Of a stretch of 64,000 bases of DNA, positions 1 through 11,748 are shown in pieces. Source of the DNA: Malaya genurostris (lineage: Eukaryota > Arthropoda > Insecta > Diptera > Culicidae); contig NC_080572.1 of assembly GCF_030247185.1 (NCBI RefSeq), positions 152,752,365 through 152,816,364 of the forward strand, in the 5' to 3' direction. The notes under the pieces were generated by a model that saw only the letters and a list, made by a program, of their open reading frames with translations, searched no databases and was not told where the DNA came from. The translations under genes and the position numbers were made by a program. Each line of letters begins with the position of its first letter. Position 1 is the first letter of the stretch.

Positions 1-1830
1 TATTGGGAACAATAAAGTTTTATCGACGCTTCATTCCTTGCGCTGCCGAAACCCAACAGATATTGCACACCATGATTCCTAACAACGTTAGAAACGACCA
101 GACTGCTTTACAGTGGACCGAAGAGAAGAATGTAGCTTTTGAGAAATGCAAGTTGGATCTCGCGAATGTTGCTCTTCTTGCTCATCCTTCCGTCGATGCA
201 TAATTAGTTCTGGAAGTTGATGCTTCGAGTACTGCAATAGGAGCAGAGCTACACCAGATTACTGAACAAGGTCGTCAATCCCTAGCTTACTTTTCCCGTA
301 AACTGAGCGACAGCAAGATTAAAACTAGCACATACGACCGCGAATTGTTCGCCATATATGAAGTTGTGAGGTATTTCAAAGATATTCTGACTGCACGAGA
401 GTTCTGCATATATACGGACCACAAACTGCTGACTTCCGCTTTCCAACGGCGTCCTGAGCAAACAAGTCCAACTCAGCAACGGTATCTCACTCTGATCAGC
501 GAGTATACGACGGATATTTTGCATGTGTCCGGTGAACAGAATAAAGTAGACGATATGTTGAGCCGTATTCAAACTATCACCAATGCAAACGAAGCAATCG
601 ATTTCAACGCTTTAGCTACAGACCAAAGAAACGATCCCGAGCTGAAAACTTTTTTATCAGATCCGCCAGTCAACACAACTATAGAACTGAAAGCATTGTC
701 ATCTCCACTATCCTCGCTACCCATCTACTGTGACATCTCTACGAGAGCCATATGACCTTTCGCACCGGCAAACGTCCGGAACAACATCATTGCCAAACTA
801 CACAAAGCTTCACAGCCTGGGGCTCGTGCAACCACTCAACTCGTCACCGAACGTTACGTCTGGCCATAGGTGCGTCGTGATTGCAGAAACTACGTATCTC
901 GATGCATTCCGTGCCAAAAGTCGAAGGTACATCGATACAACAAATCCCGAACGTGGCAGATACCCACACCAGATGAACGATTTGCACACATTCACATGGA
1001 CATTATAGGACCATTACCACCATCAGAAGGTAATAACTATTGCTTAACATTAATCGATAAATTTACTCGTTGGCCAGAGGTTATTCCGATACCGAACATG
1101 ACGGCAACAACTGTGTCACTAACGTTCATAAGTGGATGTATCTCCCGCTTCGGCGTTCCTCTCAACGTCACTACTGACTCAGACAGGCAGTTCTTTTTAG
1201 TTAGCTGACAAGAGTACTCGGTATCACCCATCTCCGTACCACGCCGTATCATCCACAGGCTAACGGGCAAATTGAGCGAGTACACAGACAACTAAAGGCT
1301 GCGATCATATGCCATCAGAATCCGCGCTGGACAGAATCGCTGCCGGTTGTGCTACTCGGTATGAGAACAACACTCAAAGAAGACCTACGTGCATCTACAA
1401 CCGAGCTTACTTACGGTACTACACTTCGCTTGCCTTGGGAATTTTTTATTGAGAGCAGTCGAAGTCTAAAGCCGACACCAGAGTTTGTTACGGATTTAAA
1501 ACGAACAATGACAACACTGCGACCCACACCTACAAGCAACCATTCCAAGCAAACACCGTTCATCCAGAAAGAGATGTCCACCTGCAGTCATGTGTTCGTG
1601 CGAGTTGGGGCAATCAAGCCTCTGCTATCACAACCTTTTGACGGTCCGTACCGCGTGATACGCAGGAAGAAAAAAGTATACATCATCGACGTCAAAGGAA
1701 AACCGTGTCCAATCTCCGTCGACCGATTGAAAACAGAGTGTACAGAACCAGTGCATGGCTGGTGCTACGGTGCTACTGACACTACGAATCCTTCCAGGTT
1801 GGGGCTAGAACATACGACAACTGGTTTGTA
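1..1830 (+). pseudogene. Ty3/gypsy retrotransposon pol remnant (RT end, RNase H, integrase)
   Basis: The remains of a gypsy-class polyprotein enter from the left edge. In order they show the end of the reverse transcriptase connection (IKFYRRFIP-type motif, about 15-50), an RNase H domain (about 205-560, with DAS and YTDHK motifs), the integrase zinc-binding region (CxxC near 905-925), and the integrase core (MDIIGPLPP near 1000, a D-containing TDSD near 1180). A chromodomain-free C-terminal GPY-type segment (FDGPYRVIRR, about 1635-1670) follows. The frame is broken by a stop at 201-203, further shifts near 750, 870 and 1205, and missing sequence, so it cannot encode an active enzyme. No env follows directly. 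Its integrase resembles CsRn1-type gypsies, but the clade is a guess. Confidence 0.88.
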
Positions 1831-2318
1831 AGACCTGCACCCTATGCATTAAACCTCCAACCCAGGACAATGCATTGGTAAACAATATAATAAATATGTA
1901 GACTATCGAAAACATGACAAAATTGCAACATATTCTTCGCAGATACTACTCATTGGACTGCTATTTTCAATGCTGTTTTCACTTTGCACGAAGTTTAATT
2001 TGAAAATTTCATTTACCGACGGAATAAAATTGGTCTTGAGTACGATAACATATTTATTTATTATGTAGCATTCGTCACTTCCTTGATGCTTGGAATCTTC
2101 CTAAAAAAACTACCTGTGCTGCCGATTCCTCTTTTGCATATGAATCGCGTTCATACGCATTCGAGTGAAAACAAGAATGGTTTTTAATTTTAACTTAAGT
2201 CTGTGCCAGAACTGATAGTTAAAAGATAGTGAATACGAATTTGATATACTTTCGAACGTATCGCATACGGCCATAAACGAGAATGAGAGTGATAGCCTTT
2301 AAACTTGACACAGTTAGA
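1831..2318. other. non-coding flank of the gypsy remnant
   Basis: AT-rich sequence with no supported gene. It contains an AATAAA-type motif near 1890 and may include the 3' untranslated region or LTR of the preceding gypsy remnant. No second LTR copy is present in the window to prove this. Confidence 0.4.
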
Positions 2319-2414
2319 ATTAGATAAGGAAACGCTATCAAGGAAAATTAAAATTGCTAGAGAGAAACTTAAAGGCCTAAAGCCAGACAGAAACGCGGAT
2401 TAATTAACGCATTA
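2319..2414 (+). repeat. 96-bp detached fragment of errantivirus-type env (copy of 4393-4488)
   Basis: This segment matches 4393-4488 with one visible mismatch. The second copy lies at the left edge of the decayed env below, so this one is a detached env piece. The two direct copies bracket 2.0 kb that contains the DUF4780-like ORF on the opposite strand. Confidence 0.8.
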
Positions 2415-2422
2415 TCAGGAAT

Positions 2423-2485
2423 CAGGAATCAGAACAAATTGGCTCAAATGGCACGTTCCCCTTGATATTTGGAGATTTGTGCCTT
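2423..2485. repeat. 63-bp dispersed repeat, shared with 14585-14647
   Basis: It begins CAGGAATCAGAACAAATTGG and ends TTTGTGCCTT. The same 63 bp recurs at 14585-14647 in the same orientation, next to a truncated R1-type LINE. At both sites it abuts a broken element, so it may be the end of a repeat family not otherwise present here. Confidence 0.75.
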
Positions 2486-2797
2486 GCCATCAATTTGTTT
2501 TTAGCATCATTTTCCCGATATATAAGAGGGAAGGATTGAAAAGAAATGGTAAGGGTTGGACTAGGAGGATGGGAAAAATTGACGACACAAAAACACAAAT
2601 AAAGTACAAAGCTTTTCTACACTCCCAGAGGGATGCGGAATGCTCTGCTGGTTAGAAAGCAGAATGAGACACCCAAATCCTAAAGGAAATTGGTGTTTCA
2701 TATTTGCTCGTAAAACACTAAGCTTTCCAGAAGGAATGCTGAATGCCTTATGAGTGCCTATTGGCACGAAAATAAAACTTTGTATCTCCGTGAAGAT

Positions 2798-3667
2798 TTA
2801 AAGTTTTACTTTATCAGATGACAGTTTGTGTCTTATGACACGCGCTGTCACCTTGTGAAATCCATAATTCATTCTGAATTCGAGCTTCTTCAGAACATCC
2901 AGAGACTCATCATCAATGCTGCAGAAAATCAACTGATTACCTGCAACACTGGAGTTGGACTTCAGGATCCTCCATCGAAGCGCCGGAATTATCAGGTTAT
3001 GGAAATTTAACCTTTTCAAAACGTCGATCGCCTTCAAGCTTTCCTTGCTATTCCAAGGAATACTAAACGAGATCTTATTTTGATGAAGGCCATAGGGTTC
3101 AATTACGAACCTGTTGAACCTTGCCTTCTCATTTACCATTTCCAACCTCTGAATGAGCCACACGCGACTGTCTTCGTTCTCAGGAGAGAACCAGACAGCA
3201 CCGTATCGTAACCCACAACCTGTGAAGCTGGGAATGAATGAGGAGGGCGGGGTTGAATAAAGGAGACCATTAAGATCACTCAGTAAATCGTCCTTCAAGT
3301 CCGAAGTAAACATTCCGTCCACTATTCGTACTTGAACGCGATTTTCGACAGTAGAAGCTGAATTTTTCCCAGAGGAAGTATCTAGTCTGTCTGCTTTCAG
3401 ACGATTCAACTTCTTCCTCATGGTTTTGTTCAGATTCTTTTTCTTTTTCGGCGCATCTTGCTTTTCAGCATCGACGGTCGAAATATCAGATGGCAGTAAA
3501 TTCCTTGAATCCGGATTATCTACAGCAGGTGGAATCACATCATCAACCATCATCCCATCAGTACAAGACTCATTGGATGAAGTTGATGCAGTAACATCCT
3601 CCCGCAATAAATCTCCGGATACTTTATTGGATTGAGCAGCCATTTTAGTCTTACCAGTAGAAGACAC
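2798..3667 (-). CDS. DUF4780-like protein, 289 aa, host gene or domesticated/mobile origin uncertain
   Basis: This is an uninterrupted 289-codon reading frame on the minus strand. Residues 1-75 are polar and acidic. Residues 76-95 are a basic, lysine-rich nuclear-signal-like stretch (PKKKKNLNKTMRKKLNRLK). Residues 110-280 form a folded domain whose order of motifs (GCGLRYGAVWF, DSRVWLIQRL, FSIPWNSKES, LRWRILK, a GNQL..C..DDESLDVL strand, then VTARVI) matches DUF4780, a domain of unknown function expanded in insects. Such proteins are often multi-copy and sit among transposons. No catalytic residue is recognised and no splice sites are needed. The start chosen is the first Met (MSSTGK). No convincing polyadenylation signal is visible downstream. 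It is flanked by two copies of an env fragment. An LTR-element accessory ORF cannot be excluded. Confidence 0.55.
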   Translation of the reverse strand: MSSTGKTKMAAQSNKVSGDLLREDVTASTSSNESCTDGMMVDDVIPPAVDNPDSRNLLPSDISTVDAEKQDAPKKKKNLNKTMRKKLNRLKADRLDTSSGKNSASTVENRVQVRIVDGMFTSDLKDDLLSDLNGLLYSTPPSSFIPSFTGCGLRYGAVWFSPENEDSRVWLIQRLEMVNEKARFNRFVIEPYGLHQNKISFSIPWNSKESLKAIDVLKRLNFHNLIIPALRWRILKSNSSVAGNQLIFCSIDDESLDVLKKLEFRMNYGFHKVTARVIRHKLSSDKVKL

Positions 3668-4392
3668 TTATTTCTCTAGAACCAGCAAAAACGAAACGTT
3701 ATCGTCGGTGTTCAAGGATGAAAAGAAAGACCCGACCGGGAATCGCACAACAGATTTCTTCCCGATCGACTAACACAAGTAAGAATTGTGTAAGAGCAAA
3801 TCATATAAAAATTTGCCTGTTGCGAATATGATACGCTCGCTAGCGCTCAAATTCGAAAAAGTGACTATATATGACACAAAAGGTCACTGTAGTGCGTGAC
3901 TTACTACACTATATGGTTTAAGACCAATACCATTTCAGCCCCAAAGCCGAAAAGGGTTTAATCAGCACCACACAGTCTTGAAGTCCCACACCAAAACATC
4001 CAGTAAAAGTAACATTCTAGAAAAGGACAGAAAGACCTAAAAGTTCGAAAACTCCACGAACGCAAAAATGGACCCCATTAGGTGCCGCGAACCAAATTCT
4101 GGTTTGGAATCAGCTGTCACACCTAAGCCAGAATCCACCATGACCCGCTTCGAAATTTGATTTCGATAAGCAGAAAGATTTATGTCAACTAAGTAGTACA
4201 TTAGATCTTCAATATGCAGCACAATATACCGTATGTTTGAAAATCAGACCTATTCCCTAAAACAGAAAAGAGTCTAATCACCACCACACAGCTTCAGCGC
4301 TGCACACCAAAACATCCAATCAAGATACCTGAGAAAAGGACAGAAATACTAAAATGTGAGTTGTGAGCTACCAACAATTCACACCGCATACT
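3668..4392. repeat. non-coding stretch with a degenerate ~110-bp duplication
   Basis: Two similar blocks, about 3930-4045 and 4245-4355, share the order AATCA-CACCACACAG, CACACCAAAACATCCA and GAAAAGGACAGAAA, spaced alike. The stretch holds no supported gene. It lies just upstream of the DUF4780-like ORF (minus strand) and of the env remnant (plus strand), and could be upstream env or leader sequence of the latter. Confidence 0.5.
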
Positions 4393-5573
4393 ATTAGATA
4401 AGGAAACGCTATCAAGGAAAATTAAAATTGCTAGAGAGAAACTTAAAAGCCTAAAGCCAGACAGAAACGCGGATTAATTAACGCATTAGGAACAATGGTT
4501 AAATACATAGCACGTAATCCCGATGACGATGATTTAAAAACCATACAACTTAGCCTAGAAATGCTACAAGACCAAGAAAACAAAATAGTAAATAACCAAA
4601 TGAAACAAATCAATATCAATTCAAGTTTCCAAAACAGAATTAACAATGCTACAAATATCATTAGGAAAACAGTTCTTAAATATTATTGATAAACAACACA
4701 CTTAGAGAAGATACTATTACAAAACACATTAACTTAATATTCAGTATAGATTCTCTCATCCATACACTAGATAACATAGAAGAGCAAGTAGAATTTTCAA
4801 AACAAGATATATTGAACAAAAATATATTACCGTTATAAGAGAAAGAATACATCTTCCATAGACTAGTACAGCAGAACATGAACCTTAAATTCATAGACGA
4901 GATTTTTCAATTCAGTTCAGCAAGTTCAACAATCAGGGGAGACAAAATTGTTATTCTGATAAAAATACCAATACTGGACAACAACCCCTACGAACTACTA
5001 GAACTGCAGGCTACCAGGATAAACCCAACAAAAATCAGCACAGGAATAGAATTTGCAGTTGAACGACAGAACCACATATTGCCATAACGACACCACATCA
5101 CTGGAAGACCAATGCATCTATGCAATTCTAACACACCAGAAATCAAGGTATCCTATAAGAAAAACAGATCAAACGACTTACGTCATATTCATTGATACAA
5201 ACATTCATCTAAAAGTCTCTAGATCCTGCGGCGACTCCACCGTCATAAGGAAGTCGAGCCAGAGAACTGCACCATAAAAGTACTAAACTACACTTTCCAC
5301 AAAGAAGATGAATTCTCGGCAAAAGAAGAACACCTGTTGCCAACCTACAACAAATACACAGAAACAACCAATAACATACAAGAGAAAAATGAAGACCTCA
5401 ATACAGAAAATCTGGAACTCCTTAAGGAGAAGATCAACCTAAAATCTTACCAACACAGAAAAACCATCATCGTTGGAAGTACAATCGTCACCATAGTAAT
5501 TATAAGTCTTCTTATCTTGGTAACCGTTATCACGAAGAACCGGAAACGCAGTGAAGATAAATACACCACATGA
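4393..5573 (+). pseudogene. errantivirus (gypsy-type insect endogenous retrovirus) env remnant
   Basis: Several overlapping short reading frames in different phases together resemble the membrane-fusion envelope protein of insect errantiviruses (baculovirus F-protein-like). The pieces are at about 4495-4689, 4690-4850, 4878-5087, 5110-5277 and 5337-5573. The last piece has a polar coiled-coil-like segment followed by a single hydrophobic membrane segment (about 5460-5530, rich in I, V and L) and a short basic tail ending at a stop at 5571-5573. Stops and frameshifts near 4690, 4840, 5085 and 5280 break it, so no functional glycoprotein can be made. A purine run and LTR-like start follow at 5690-5707, the expected order for an env-bearing gypsy element. 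The matching gag and pol are absent. Confidence 0.72.
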
Positions 5574-5706
5574 AAATCTGCGGATCCTGAAATTTCGGAG
5601 ATTAGAATCGAGAAAACCGAACCAAAGACGATACATTTCAACAAGATTCCAACAGTACTGCTTTCAAACAGTCGACCGTGGACGATCGACGCTCTAAGAG
5701 GGGAAG

Positions 5707-5990
5707 TGTTACGAAATACCGGAACGGCACAGCAACGCCAACAGCAAAGAACCCGTAGTTCAACATAGCGACCGCTGAGCGACCCGTCGACTAACGCAGC
5801 AAGGAAAATGCTGACATAGTATAAACCCGACATAGCAACCGTTCCTGCCGACAACACAGCCAACAATACGACATCGAAGACAACGTGGCAGATCGACGAT
5901 ATTGGACTTAACTGAATTATCAAGTTCAAATTAATAAACGGTTTAGTGATAGGAATTTTTAGTCAGTCTTGAGTGGTTTTTAAATGGTTA
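5707..5990 (+). repeat. probable 3' LTR start of the env-bearing gypsy element
   Basis: A polypurine run (AAGAGGGGAAG, about 5696-5706) is followed immediately by TGTTACGAAATACC, a plausible LTR start. An AATAAA signal lies at 5933-5938. The LTR end cannot be fixed because no second copy is in the window, so the right boundary is approximate. Confidence 0.5.
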
Positions 5991-6157
5991 TCTAAAAACG
6001 CGAAATCTCCCTTTGCTATTTTATAGTCAGCATATCCAAAAATTGACAAAATTGTTTTTGTGATTACCTAGCTATGGATTAAAACAAGCCAGATTTCCAA
6101 AAAATTTATCAAAATAAATAGAATTTTTGTTCCACTCTAACAAAGTCACTTGAATGG

Positions 6158-6513
<356 letters not shown>

Positions 6514-6534
6514 CAAACCTGATTCTTATTTTAG

Positions 6535-6779
6535 CAATTATGGCCATACGCGTGTTGTTGGATCATGACGTGCCAGAAGAAAACATCATGCTGGTTTCTC
6601 TTTTGATGGCCGAGATTGGCGTTCACTCCATTGCATACGCCTTTCCGCAAGTGCAAATTGTTACTTCTGCACTTGACCCTGAAATCAACGAAAAGTTTTA
6701 CGTTATACCAGGCATTGGAAACTTTGGAGACAGATATTTCGGTACCGAGCCAACAGACTCTGAATGCTTATTCGTATAA
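6535..6779 (+). CDS. UCKL1: uridine kinase-like protein UCKL1, 3' terminal coding exon (partial gene)
   Basis: The exon encodes about 81 residues that match the C-terminal end of UCKL1-type uridine-cytidine kinases, whose last domain resembles uracil phosphoribosyltransferase. Diagnostic motifs are RVLLDHDVPEENI, SLLMAEIGVHSIAYAFP, and the C-terminal signature PGIGNFGDRYFGT. These proteins act in pyrimidine nucleoside salvage; the UPRT-like domain of animal members is thought to lack the phosphoribosyltransferase reaction (family knowledge). A pyrimidine-rich acceptor ending TTTTAG (6529-6534) precedes the exon, which starts in phase 1. The stop is TAA at 6777-6779. Upstream exons are not recognisable within the 6.5 kb to the left, so they must lie beyond the window and the left part is probably intron. 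The frame is intact and conservation is high. A retrocopy is unlikely given the splice acceptor. Confidence 0.85.
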
Positions 6780-6974
6780 TTCACCAATCCAACAATGAAC
6801 CGTATCTTTACTTATTGGTGATCTATGTTTATACCATTTACCACTTTCAATTGAATGAATGATTGCTATGTCTACTTTTTCTTCTGAAACAACATTTTCG
6901 CTAGAAAACATGTTTTGATTTATTTCGTAGTTCATTAATTCATCTTGAATATTTTAACAAGTAGAGTGGATGTA

Positions 6975-6980
6975 AATAAA
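6975..6980 (+). terminator. polyadenylation signal AATAAA of UCKL1
   Basis: A canonical AATAAA lies 196 bp after the UCKL1 stop codon and is followed by a GT-containing stretch. This makes 6780 to about 7000 the likely 3' untranslated region. Confidence 0.7.
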
Positions 6981-7000
6981 AGTCCTGTCTAATTCTAAAA

Positions 7001-8094
7001 CCATATTTATTTAATCGAACGCGTAATTTTCAAGTTGGATATTCAGATCTAGATCAAAGGAATTAACTCTGCTTCGAGATTGTTATGATAAAATAAAAAA
7101 GTTAAGGAGGCAAATTAAATGTATTTTTGTACTTTCTGGAAAGAAATATTCACAGCCTTATTTCGATGACACGACCAGGACTGGGCAAATCGAAAATCAA
7201 AAATCATTGGTGATCTAAGATCACTGCTGATCTTAAGATCACTGATCTCGTACACTACTGAATTCATCACAAGTGATCTCTAAGTGATTTTGATGTTTGT
7301 ATGATCACGATCATGGTAAGTCGAGAACAGTAAAGATCTAAATTCTAAAAAATCATCACTGATTCAATCGGAAATGATTGATGTTGAAATTATTTTTATG
7401 TGATTGATTAGCAAAAGTGCACAAAGGGGCGAGTCAATTAACGAACATAATAAATATGCCTAATATGAGTATTGAAAGATGATGCCTTCAAAGGTAAGTT
7501 AAGTTATGCACTGATAATTTTAGTCAATTTATATTAGCTTTGGTGTACCAATAGCTGGGAATTATGGATTTTCTAACATTAGGGAATCTAATGATAGGTG
7601 GTAAGCAGAGAAGGATTATGAACCACACCGGTACCAAACCACAACGATCTAGTATCACGGTTCCGGTAAGAAAATCTGTTATCAGTGTTTGGTCTTGATT
7701 GCACTTGCACAGCGATTGAGAAAAATCATAGTCACTTTACTAGAATTATGTATGGTAGAATGAATGAAAGAATTTCAATGAGTTGGTTTAGTCGCATCGG
7801 AATTTCATGCTTTTTGATGTATTTGAAATTTATTCAGCAATACCGTGTTGAAGGAGTAATAGCAATAAAACCAGCAAATAACATTAACATATATACTGTG
7901 ATTAATAATAATGATAAGGTAAACATGTTCAATCACAAAGCATGTCATGCAGCTGATTAATTTACACTATTTAGCTTGAATATCATACACAGAAGTAACA
8001 GGACTGTAGCTTTTGCTGCGGCAATTCAATCGCGCTTGAGTGTATGTTTACGATTATGCCGTTTATAATGTTCCCAATGAATTTAAATGAGGGA
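7001..8094. other. intergenic/repeat DNA with a GATC-rich cluster, no supported gene
   Basis: About 7195-7320 is dense in GATCA/TGATC words (GATCTAAGATCACTGCTGATC and similar) and partly self-complementary, suggesting a decayed palindromic MITE. A 91-codon ORF at 7685-7960 shows no recognisable motif. Nothing else is supported. Confidence 0.4.
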
Positions 8095-8573
8095 AATGAA
8101 ACGTACTTTTTCTAAAGTTGTCAAATTGTTTACGTCACTTCGATTGAAGTGTATTAGGTAAAGTTCATGGGAAATTCCAGAGCGAGGTTTAGAAGTACCA
8201 TTCGCTCTTTTTTTCATAAGTATTACTTGGGAAAGGGCAAAACCAAGTAATTCTTTTAGTTCATTTTTAATTTCATCAGTACTTTGATCATTTGATAAGC
8301 CTTCAAGACAGCCTTGAAGAGTCTGTCTGATTTTATATCATATGAATAAAATTTATGAAGTTTCTCGGACAAATATCGAATAAGGCGTTCATAATCTTCC
8401 AATCCATCAACCAAGACACGACATTCTCCTCTTCGTCCGATTTGAAATGAGACTTTTCCTTCCGGGAGAAAAGTAGAAAGCTCAGTACGGAATGCTTTGA
8501 AGTCGGAAATCATCACCGTCACTGGTGGCATAGATTGTTGTTTCTTCCCAGAATAAAAGTTTCTTCCCACCAT
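8095..8573 (-). pseudogene. Jockey-clade LINE ORF1 (gag-like) fragment
   Basis: The minus strand encodes the middle of a Jockey-type ORF1 protein, the region preceding the zinc knuckles. It begins near 8570 (residues PPVTVMISDFKAFRTEL...) and has the alternating hydrophobic pattern and FYSYDIKSDR-LFKAVLK motif typical of the PRE_C2HC domain. One frameshift near 8290 is needed to continue into a segment with HELYL-HFNRSDVNNL down to about 8095. In the intact family the protein binds element RNA. Neither the N-terminus, the knuckles nor the ORF2 polymerase is present. It abuts an env fragment copy at its right edge. Confidence 0.75.
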
Positions 8574-8762
8574 AAAAGTACTAAACTACACTTTCCACAA
8601 AGAAGATGAATTCTCGGCAAAAGAAGAACACCTGTTGCCAACCTACAACAAATACACAGAAACAACCAATAACATACAAGAGAAAAATGAAGACCTCAAT
8701 ACAGAAAATCTGGAACTCCTTAAAGAGAAGATCAACCTAAAATCTTACCAACACAGAAAAAC
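8571..8762 (+). repeat. second copy of env 3' segment (matches 5271-5463)
   Basis: About 192 bp are nearly identical to 5271-5463, including the start of the polar, coiled-coil-like part of the env tail. The match stops just before the membrane segment, where the sequence becomes unrelated (8763 on). This is an env fragment, not a gene. Confidence 0.85.
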
Positions 8763-10229
8763 TACAAGGATCAGCCCCATGGGGTTGTTCGAGCCGTTGA
8801 TGTGGAACAAGGCAACCAAAATTTCTAATGATCTACAATCAAAAAGTTCAATCAATCCGAACCTACACCGAACATCATTTGTCTTGATTTGCATTTGTGT
8901 TATGACCGACGAAATTACACCATTATCCCAAATATATGCAATTATATCTTTGTACATACTTGCGATTTTGATAATTAAGCTTCTCTTCGCCAAGCTTGTG
9001 TTCAAGTGTTTTATGCAAGCAGTTTTTTAGCGTTAAGTTTCTCTACCATTCTGCGATTTCGGTTGAAGCGATAAACTATTTCTCATTATTAATTGAGTTC
9101 ATATAAATTAGAAATTAACCTTAAGCACTCCTTTATCCAGAGGTAGTTGGCAATTTCTCATGGGGAAACGACATAACATGGAATTCCGAGCGTGCGCGAC
9201 ACAAGGTCAGAGCATACCAATTATGGGCTGAGACCAGTGTGTTTTAGGGCGTTTTAAAGGGATATTTTCACGCTTCAAATCTGATTTTCTCAGAAACGGC
9301 GACGAATATAAAAAAACCCAACTGTCAATCTCTTAGAAATTTAGTTCAGATTATTCTGTGAAAATTTCAGAATGATTGTTTGACTTTAGCGGTCGGGAAA
9401 GTCTTTTTTCTCATGGAAGAATTGCATAGCTGAAAACGGCAACTTTCAATTTGTTTATTGAATATCTCGCCTTCAAAAGCATGGATCAAAAATCTATCCT
9501 GACAATGTCTAGATAATTTAGTTTAGATGCGATTAGTGCATAAAAACATATATGTTGTCGCGATAAAAATTAAGTGAATGTTATTTTTGTAGTGGTAAGT
9601 ACGTTTCTATGGCGGCACCATTTCTGCCTGGTAACGCAACGAAACATGAGAGAGAAATAAAATCGGCTCATCAAGGCTGCCAAACAAGCGGTAGCTTTAT
9701 TGGATTTTATGTGATGTAGTCAAACTTGTAACCGAAAATATCAAAACTTTCTTGGCCACCCGACCACATCGAGAGTCATTTTACACATTTACGAGAGAGC
9801 ATGAAGAGAAATGTAATACGCACAGCGAGCTTTTAAAGCTTCAAATCGTTTTATGGCGTATATCTCTTGCTGTCTAGCAGCAACCTATCTCTAGCTTGCT
9901 ACGAGAAGGACTGAAACGTTAGATTTAATTTCGCTTCTATTTATAGATTCGCGTGCTTCCAGCAGCTTCGCTTTTGCATCGATTGACCAATCAGAGCGAT
10001 GCTCTCTCTTTGATACATCGCTTACTTCTTCAAAACCGTCGTCTATGGCAGAGAAATCCGGTATGCCAAAGATTTTTAGCAGCCAAATAAGGCACTGCTC
10101 GCTACTAATCAAAATTTCAATCATGTATAATTGAAAATACGTGGCTTGATACATTCAAATCGAAACGTAGAAATATTTCCTATCAAATGATGAAATAATA
10201 ATCGTAATTGATACAAAATAGACTGAGCT
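8763..10229. other. unassigned AT-rich DNA
   Basis: No gene is supported. The 87-codon minus-strand ORF at 9891-10154 contains a polar SDWSIDAKAKLLEARESINR-like run but no domain I recognise. It may be a fragment of a dispersed repeat. Confidence 0.35.
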
Positions 10230-10288
10230 GTAAGTGTTTAAAACCTGACCACATTTCTACGTGTAGTTTTTCTTGAGTTTCTGATTTG

Positions 10289-10688
10289 CACCCCTATATA
10301 GAAAATAAAGATGTGTTCCACATAAAAAAAATTAATACCAAAAGTCTTAGAATTGCATGTAACGTCAAGATTTAGTGTCATATTGAAAAAAATTTTTTTA
10401 GAAAAATCGACTTTGAAAAAACTTTTTTCTTTCAGGTGACACTAAATTTCGACGTTTCATGCAATTCTAAGACGTTTGACATAAAAAAATTTCAATCTCG
10501 GAAATCTCATGTGGTGGTGATTTTTCAAGATCGAAAATTTTTCAACCTTAACCGCCGGGTAGCACCCCTTACCCATATCCGATTCAGATCAAATTTTGCA
10601 TGGGGACTTCGAGGTGCCTAAACTTTTGAACAATAGCGCTTTACGAAATTTGAGGTGATCCCAAAATATTTATTCGCACCCTTATATA
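10289..10688. mobile_element. hairpin-bearing MITE-like repeat
   Basis: Inverted arms at 10345-10380 and 10437-10471 (CTTAGAATTGCATG... and its complement, a few mismatches) enclose a 56-bp T/A-rich loop. The unit is flanked by imperfect 12-bp direct repeats, CACCCCTATATA at 10289 and CACCCTTATATA at 10677, which may be a target duplication. Confidence 0.5.
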
Positions 10689-10699
10689 CATTAGAGCGG

Positions 10700-11150
10700 T
10701 AAAACAGTGTTTTGTCGGTTACTTCACTTATACCATTATATCTCCGGAACCAAGAGTAACAGCCATTTGATCTTCGAACTTGGTCAATGGTCTAACAGTA
10801 GCTATCAAGCGACCACAAGTTTGTTAAAATCGGTTCAGCCATCTCTGAGAAAATTGAGCGCGTAAAATTACAACGCGTTTTGTCGGTTACGTCACTTATA
10901 CAATCATATCTCCGGAACAAAATTTCACAGCCATTTCATCTTTGAACTTGATCAACAGTAGCTTTCAAACGAGCATAAGTTTGTTAAATCGGTTCAGCCA
11001 TCTCTGAGAAAATTGAGCAGCAAAAATATCTTCGAAAAGTACACAAAAAAATTAAAATTAAAATTTACCGCGTAAAAATCCGCGTTGAAATTTACCGCGT
11101 TAAAATCCTTCGAAAAGTGTACACACACATACAGACACCTTACCTTTACT
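10700..11150 (+). repeat. two ~160-bp tandem modules plus CA-rich tail
   Basis: Units at about 10708-10870 and 10875-11015 each carry TTTTGTCGGTTACNTCACTTATA, TCTCCGGAAC, and AAATCGGTTCAGCCATCTC followed by GAGAAAA. A short ACACACACATACAGACACC tail follows. The same module logic appears in 53800-55270. Confidence 0.7.
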
Positions 11151-11159
11151 TTCTGACAT

Positions 11160-11748
11160 ATCAGAGACTCGGATGATTCGTATCGCTAAGATGCCTAAGT
11201 TCGACTCCTCTGGTAGAAGGGAAAAGTTTAGATACGAGAAGCCTTATGCTTACTTAAATGATCCTTGTCACGGCTCACTTTTCCGCACTTTAACTTCACA
11301 TTCTCGCTCTTCCTTGAGTACTGTGGCTCTATAATTTCTTTCTCCTCTCATAATCTGTAGTTAGTCTTTCTCCTCTCATAATATGTAGTTAGTTACTGTA
11401 GTAACCGAAAAAAGTACCAACTTTTTATTCATCGGCACTTTTTCAATCTTCGACTTCGCGTATAGAAACAAGTTGACTCAAATCAATATATTAATAAACA
11501 ATTATTAGTTTTTGGTATATTTATTCTTCGTTTATTCTTTCGGGTTACAGCACTTTTCATACACTAGTTCTCTAGAGTTTTCACACCAGTTACACAGGAG
11601 GTATATAACTCTAACTAATCTAACAACTCTTTCTATTATTTCTCCCGGTACAATATACTACACTACTGTACGTATTTATGGCATTAAAACTCCAAGCCGA
11701 TAAGCACTGCAAAACTAACTGATTTGGGCGTTTATGACGACATTCCCC
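11160..11748. other. possible solo LTR or 5' UTR, unproven
   Basis: It contains an imperfect 27-bp tandem pair (TTTCTCCTCTCATAAT, 11338-11392), an AATAAA at about 11492, and an LTR-like regulatory look. No matching second LTR or TG...CA boundary can be fixed. The 63-codon ORF at 11512 is not supported. Confidence 0.25.
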
